Positions 6,734 through 9,022 of a stretch of 9,022 nt of DNA are shown here, one piece after another (position 1 is the stretch's first letter; each line of letters opens with the position of its first letter). A program made the position numbers and the translations under genes. This stretch comes from Alphaproteobacteria bacterium (lineage in GTDB: Bacteria; Pseudomonadota; Alphaproteobacteria; Micavibrionales; CSBR16-224), in contig SBHI01000054.1 of NCBI GenBank assembly GCA_006226225.1, positions 1-9,022 of the forward strand, in the 5' to 3' direction. The notes beneath the pieces are model-generated. The model was given only the letters and a program-made list of their open reading frames with translations, was not told the DNA's origin and made no database searches.

Positions 6734-6762
6734 ACTCTACAGAATCTGCTTGGCAGCATCAA
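6734..6762 (-). promoter_or_regulatory. Candidate promoter for the secreted protein / mscS unit
   Basis: On the minus strand TTGATG (6762-6757, 4/6) and TAGAGT (6739-6734, 4/6) are separated by 17 nt. Transcription would start near 6727, giving a leader of about 50 nt before the GTG. It overlaps the argE promoter candidate, with the two -35 boxes side by side. Confidence 0.45.
6742..6760. repeat. Operator-like imperfect palindrome over both -35 boxes
   Basis: GAATCTGC (6742-6749) and GCAGCATC (6753-6760) flank TTG, matching in six of eight paired positions; the core CTGC-TTG-GCAG is perfect. It covers the argE -35 (6750-6755) and part of the minus-strand -35 (6757-6762). It is a plausible binding site for a dimeric regulator. 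No known operator is recognised. Confidence 0.35.
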
Positions 6763-6777
6763 GTGAATTGTTATAAA
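6750..6777 (+). promoter_or_regulatory. Promoter of argE
   Basis: TTGGCA (6750-6755, 5/6) and TATAAA (6772-6777, 5/6) with a 16-nt spacer form the best sigma-70 match in the window. Transcription should start near 6784, leaving a leader of about 60 nt that contains a strong hairpin before the argE ribosome binding site. Confidence 0.65.
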
Positions 6778-6806
6778 GATATTAGAAAAATCCGTATGAC
6801 TTTAGA

Positions 6807-6829
6807 GCCGCAGACAGTGCGGCAGACAG
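6807..6829 (+). repeat. Hairpin and direct repeat in the argE leader
   Basis: GCCGCA (6807-6812) and TGCGGC (6818-6823) form a perfect GC-rich 6-bp stem with a 5-nt loop. The octamer GCAGACAG occurs twice (6810-6817 and 6822-6829), 12 nt apart, overlapping the hairpin. There is no T-run after it, so it is not an intrinsic terminator. It sits 9 nt before the AAAGGG ribosome binding site (6833-6838) and may influence initiation or mRNA stability. Confidence 0.5.
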
Positions 6830-6842
6830 GGTAAAGGGCAGA

Positions 6843-8036
6843 ATGGCAAAGGCACAGTTAAGCGGCAAGGCACAGCTGGACAGTAAGGAAATGCTGGAAA
6901 AGCTGATCGGTTTTGATACCACCAGCCATCTTTCGAATCTGGAGCTGATCAGCTTTGTGCAGGATTATCTGGACGGGTACGGTATCGGCTCGGAACTGAT
7001 CTATGACGCACAAAAGAAAAAGGCCAATCTTTACGCAACGGTTGGCCCTGCCGATGTGCCGGGCGTGATGCTGTCGGGCCATACGGATGTGGTGCCGGTC
7101 GAAGGGCAGGACTGGGACAGTGATCCCTTTACGCTGCGCGAACAGAACGGCATGTTCTATGGGCGCGGCACCTCCGATATGAAAGGGTTTATCGCCGTGG
7201 CGCTGGCCAAACTGCCGGAAATGCTGGAAGCGGGGTTGAAAGCGCCCGTGCATTTCGCACTGTCTTATGATGAGGAAGTCGGATGCCTTGGCGCACACGG
7301 CATTGCCGCACATATCGGGCATCAGCATATCAAGCCGAAACTTTGTATTGTCGGTGAGCCGACCAGTATGAAGCCGATTACCGGACATAAAGGCGTTTGC
7401 GATTACCGCTGCCATATTCACGGCAAGGAATGTCACTCGTCCTTGTCGCCTTACGGTGTGAACGCCGTGGAATACGGGGCCGAGCTGGTGGCACACATCA
7501 AATCCATCGCCCGCCGTCTGCAAAAGGAAGGCCCGTTTAATCGCGAGTTTGATCCGCCCTGCACAACGGTGCATGTCGGCGTGATGCATGGCGGCACGGC
7601 ACTGAATATCGTGCCGAACAAATGCGAATTCGAACTGGAAATCCGCTCGATCCCCGATCAGGATCCCGTTGAAATCGTGAATGAGATCAAAGATTACGCG
7701 TGGCGTCATCTGGAGCCGCATATGAAAGACATTGACCCGCAAACAGGTATTACTTTGCAGGAGGAAGTCAGTATCCCCGGTTTCAGCATTGATAACAGTG
7801 ATCCGGCGGTGCTGTTTGTGCAGAGTTTAACGGGCGCCAATCAGGCTGAAAAGGTCAGTTTCGGCACCGAGGCGGGCATCTTCCATGCGGCAGGTGTACC
7901 GACCATCGTTTGCGGGCCCGGCAGTATTGAACAGGCGCACCGCCCGAACGAGTTTATCACGGCCGAACAGGTGACGAAATGCGAGCGCTTCCTGTCGCGG
8001 CTGTTGACACGCATGACGGAAGAGATGCCTTTTTAA
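6843..8036 (+). CDS. argE: Acetylornithine deacetylase
   Basis: A 397-residue M20-family metallohydrolase that removes acetate from N2-acetylornithine to give ornithine in arginine synthesis. The two-metal site is intact: HTDVVP with H80 and D82, GRGTSDMKGF with D112, the DEEVGCLGA segment with E144 as probable general base and E145 as ligand, GEPT with E172, and PGSIEQAHRPNEF with H366. The dimerisation domain lies in between, with HSSLSPYGVN (198-207) and HGGTALNIVPNKCEFELEIR (249-268). Length and motif positions are close to E. coli ArgE. ATG 6843 follows AAAGGG by 4 nt. M20 enzymes also include DapE, but the TEAGIF and SIEQAHRPNEF segments point to ArgE. It has its own promoter and leader hairpin. 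No intrinsic terminator is seen after it. Confidence 0.92.
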   Translation: MAKAQLSGKAQLDSKEMLEKLIGFDTTSHLSNLELISFVQDYLDGYGIGSELIYDAQKKKANLYATVGPADVPGVMLSGHTDVVPVEGQDWDSDPFTLREQNGMFYGRGTSDMKGFIAVALAKLPEMLEAGLKAPVHFALSYDEEVGCLGAHGIAAHIGHQHIKPKLCIVGEPTSMKPITGHKGVCDYRCHIHGKECHSSLSPYGVNAVEYGAELVAHIKSIARRLQKEGPFNREFDPPCTTVHVGVMHGGTALNIVPNKCEFELEIRSIPDQDPVEIVNEIKDYAWRHLEPHMKDIDPQTGITLQEEVSIPGFSIDNSDPAVLFVQSLTGANQAEKVSFGTEAGIFHAAGVPTIVCGPGSIEQAHRPNEFITAEQVTKCERFLSRLLTRMTEEMPF

Positions 8037-8070
8037 GGGCGTGCGTCCCAAAAAAATGCTGATTTAATTG

Positions 8071-8098
8071 TTGCGTTTCCCGTGATAGCTGGTATATA
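8071..8098 (+). promoter_or_regulatory. Promoter of ndk
   Basis: TTGCGT (8071-8076) is followed after 16 nt by TATATA (8093-8098). Transcription would start near 8105, giving a leader of about 80 nt before the ndk ATG. Confidence 0.5.
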
Positions 8099-8107
8099 TC
8101 GGGGCGC

Positions 8108-8124
8108 AAGGGCTTGATGCCTTT
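8108..8124 (+). repeat. Hairpin at the 5' end of the ndk leader
   Basis: AAGGGC (8108-8113) and GCCTTT (8119-8124) pair with one G-U, around a 5-nt loop, and are followed by AAAAAA. Lying at the predicted 5' end of the ndk transcript, it could act as a stabilising cap structure ahead of the unpaired A/C-rich leader. It is not a terminator on the plus strand because As, not Ts, follow. Confidence 0.35.
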
Positions 8125-8170
8125 AAAAAACGAACAACAACAATGCAATAAAGACAAAAAACAGTTTTAT

Positions 8171-8176
8171 AAGGAG
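8171..8176 (+). promoter_or_regulatory. Strong ribosome binding site of ndk
   Basis: AAGGAG, 8 nt before ATG 8185, is the best Shine-Dalgarno match in the window. With the A-rich, weakly structured leader before it, high translation is expected. Confidence 0.85.
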
Positions 8177-8184
8177 ACAAGAAA

Positions 8185-8607
8185 ATGGGTGTTGAAAGAA
8201 CACTGTCGATCATTAAACCCGATGCAACGCGCCGCAACCTGACAGGTAAAATCAATGCGCGCCTGGAAGATTCCGGATTGAAGATCATCGCGCAAAAGCG
8301 TCTGCACCTGACCCGCGGGCAGGCCGAAAAATTCTACGAAGTTCATAAGGAACGCCCGTTTTATAACGATCTGGTCGAATTTATGATTTCCGGCCCCGTT
8401 GTTGTACAGGTTCTGGAAGCGGACGGCGCGGTTGCCTTGAACCGTAAAGTCATGGGCGAAACCAATCCGGCGAATGCTGCCGAGGGAACGATCCGCCGTG
8501 ATTTTGCTGAATCAATCGAAGCAAACTCCGTTCACGGTTCCGACAGTGCTGAAAATGCGCAGAATGAAATTCGTTTCTTTTTCAGTGAAACGGAAATCGT
8601 CGGCTGA
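8185..8607 (+). CDS. ndk: Nucleoside diphosphate kinase
   Basis: A 140-residue cytoplasmic enzyme that moves the gamma-phosphate from ATP to other nucleoside diphosphates through a phosphohistidine. The active site is intact: K11 in IIKPDATRRN (9-18), the LNRKVMGETNP block (85-95), the RRDFA segment (104-108) and the catalytic H117 in NSVHGSDS (114-121). The C-terminal EIRFFF (128-133) is typical. Length is standard for bacterial Ndk. It begins with an excellent ribosome binding site after a long leader and probably forms a single-gene unit, with its own promoter upstream and a terminator-like structure downstream. Confidence 0.97.
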   Translation: MGVERTLSIIKPDATRRNLTGKINARLEDSGLKIIAQKRLHLTRGQAEKFYEVHKERPFYNDLVEFMISGPVVVQVLEADGAVALNRKVMGETNPANAAEGTIRRDFAESIEANSVHGSDSAENAQNEIRFFFSETEIVG

Positions 8608-8620
8608 TTTTTTAACGCTT

Positions 8621-8643
8621 TTATAAGGATTTGATGCTTATAA
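8621..8643. repeat. Inverted repeat after ndk
   Basis: TTATAAG (8621-8627) and CTTATAA (8637-8643) form a perfect 7-bp AT-rich inverted repeat with a 9-nt loop, 14 nt after the ndk stop. It is too AT-rich and lacks a following T-run for a good intrinsic terminator. It may protect the ndk mRNA end or serve as a protein site. Confidence 0.4.
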
Positions 8644-8652
8644 TCAAAGACT

Positions 8653-8694
8653 AAGAGCGGCGGCGATAAATGCGCAGCTTGCTCTTGTGTTTTT
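8653..8694 (+). terminator. Possible rho-independent terminator after ndk
   Basis: AAGAGC (8653-8658) pairs with GCTCTT (8681-8686) across a 22-nt GC-containing loop, followed by GTGTTTTT. The stem is short and the loop long, so it is a moderate candidate. Its T-tract overlaps the -35 region of the next promoter candidate. Confidence 0.4.
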
Positions 8695-8712
8695 AGGCGC
8701 GCATGCTAGACT
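8685..8712 (+). promoter_or_regulatory. Candidate promoter of the Ala/Pro-rich gene
   Basis: TTGTGT (8685-8690) is followed after 16 nt by TAGACT (8707-8712), with TG one base before the -10 hexamer (TGC, 8704-8706). The start would be near 8719, leaving about 75 nt of leader. A second TATAAA at 8760-8765 lacks a convincing -35 box. Confidence 0.45.
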
Positions 8713-8793
8713 GAAAAAAACTGGAATTGCGCGGCTGATGGACGCTGCATCAGAATCTCTATAAAAATTAAGAAATAACGGTATTTAAACAGC

Positions 8794-9022
8794 ATGCAAA
8801 GCAGGGAACAACAGGAGCCGGTACAGCAGTCTTCCGATGAGACGGCTGCGGCTGCACCGCAAAGCGGCGGTTTTGGTATGGCGGCTGCAATGGCGGCCGA
8901 GCAAGCGCCGCCGACGGCAACGGCAGAGGGCGGTACGCCGCCCGCCGATACAACACCGGCTGAACCTGCTCCGGCAGCTGATGCACCCGCACCCGCTGCT
9001 GATGCCGCAGCTGCACCTGCAC
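8794..9022 (+). CDS. Ala/Pro-rich protein, N-terminal part, unknown function
   Basis: The frame is open from ATG 8794 to the right edge (76 codons visible) and continues beyond it. The first 30 residues are polar (MQSREQQEPVQQSSDE), followed by a GGFGMAAAMAAEQ patch, then a low-complexity Ala/Pro/Thr/Glu/Asp stretch with repeated PA and AD units. There is no signal peptide or membrane segment in the visible part. Such acidic Ala/Pro-rich stretches are usually flexible linkers ahead of a folded domain that lies outside this window. An in-frame TAA at 8776 limits the start to 8794 or later. ATGs at 8878 and 8890 are alternatives. No ribosome binding site is obvious at any. The minus-strand open frame here is a by-product of the GC-rich repeats. 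Confidence 0.6.
   Translation, partial: MQSREQQEPVQQSSDETAAAAPQSGGFGMAAAMAAEQAPPTATAEGGTPPADTTPAEPAPAADAPAPAADAAAAPA

Noticed and set aside
6858..7742. Long minus-strand open frame (294 codons) opposite argE
   Set aside because: argE is intact on the plus strand with all catalytic motifs. The antisense frame has a His/Arg/Phe-rich composition typical of a mirrored coding strand, and no recognisable domain.
8037..8056. GGG-CGTGCGT-CCC hairpin after the argE stop as a terminator
   Set aside because: The stem has only three solid pairs and is followed by As on the plus strand; it does not work as an intrinsic terminator for argE.
1..9022. CRISPR array, transposon, tRNA/rRNA gene or defence/toxin-antitoxin system
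   Set aside because: No regularly spaced repeats, transposase motifs, terminal repeats, tRNA-like sequences or recognisable defence domains were seen. Almost all of the window is assigned to core metabolic genes.

Overview
The window looks like a chromosomal housekeeping segment of an alphaproteobacterium with moderate GC content. The evidence is the lipA gene overlapping a Coq10/RatA-type START gene, the divergent rsmE/ubiA pair, a large MscS channel with a periplasmic coiled-coil domain, and alphaproteobacterial-style LipA, ArgE and Ndk proteins. The exact lineage cannot be fixed by eye. A Micavibrio- or Rhodospirillales-like genome is a guess. I see no mobile elements, tRNA or rRNA genes, CRISPR array or defence system.

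Left part (1-2060): the first codons of thrS run off the left edge on the minus strand. After a 213-nt AT-rich divergent spacer comes a small plus-strand gene (284-571) with an HHADH motif and no known function. It converges, with a 3-nt gap, on the end of a minus-strand cluster read as rsmE, lipA, coq10-like. lipA and the coq10-like gene overlap by 8 nt.

Middle part (2058-6675): rsmE (16S rRNA m3U1498 methyltransferase) and ubiA (4-hydroxybenzoate polyprenyltransferase) are divergent and their 5' ends appear to overlap, so at least one promoter must lie inside the opposite gene. ubiA converges on a large mscS gene, with the two stop codons interlocked. mscS is preceded by a gene for a secreted four-cysteine protein of unknown function, probably in the same operon.

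Right part (6676-9022): a 167-nt divergent control region separates the secreted-protein/mscS unit from argE (acetylornithine deacetylase). It holds two physically overlapping promoter candidates and a leader hairpin. ndk (nucleoside diphosphate kinase) follows with its own promoter, a long A-rich leader and an excellent ribosome binding site. The window ends inside an Ala/Pro-rich open frame of unknown function.

Functionally the genes are independent core functions: lipoate, ubiquinone and arginine synthesis, rRNA methylation, osmoprotection and nucleotide balance. ubiA and the coq10-like gene both concern ubiquinone, but lie in different transcription units. No stretch over 300 nt lacks a gene. 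The longest noncoding spacers are 71-283, 8608-8793, 6676-6842 and 8037-8184. No convincing new multi-gene system is present. The points most worth a second look are the regulatory architectures, the unknown secreted protein upstream of mscS, and the small HHADH protein.
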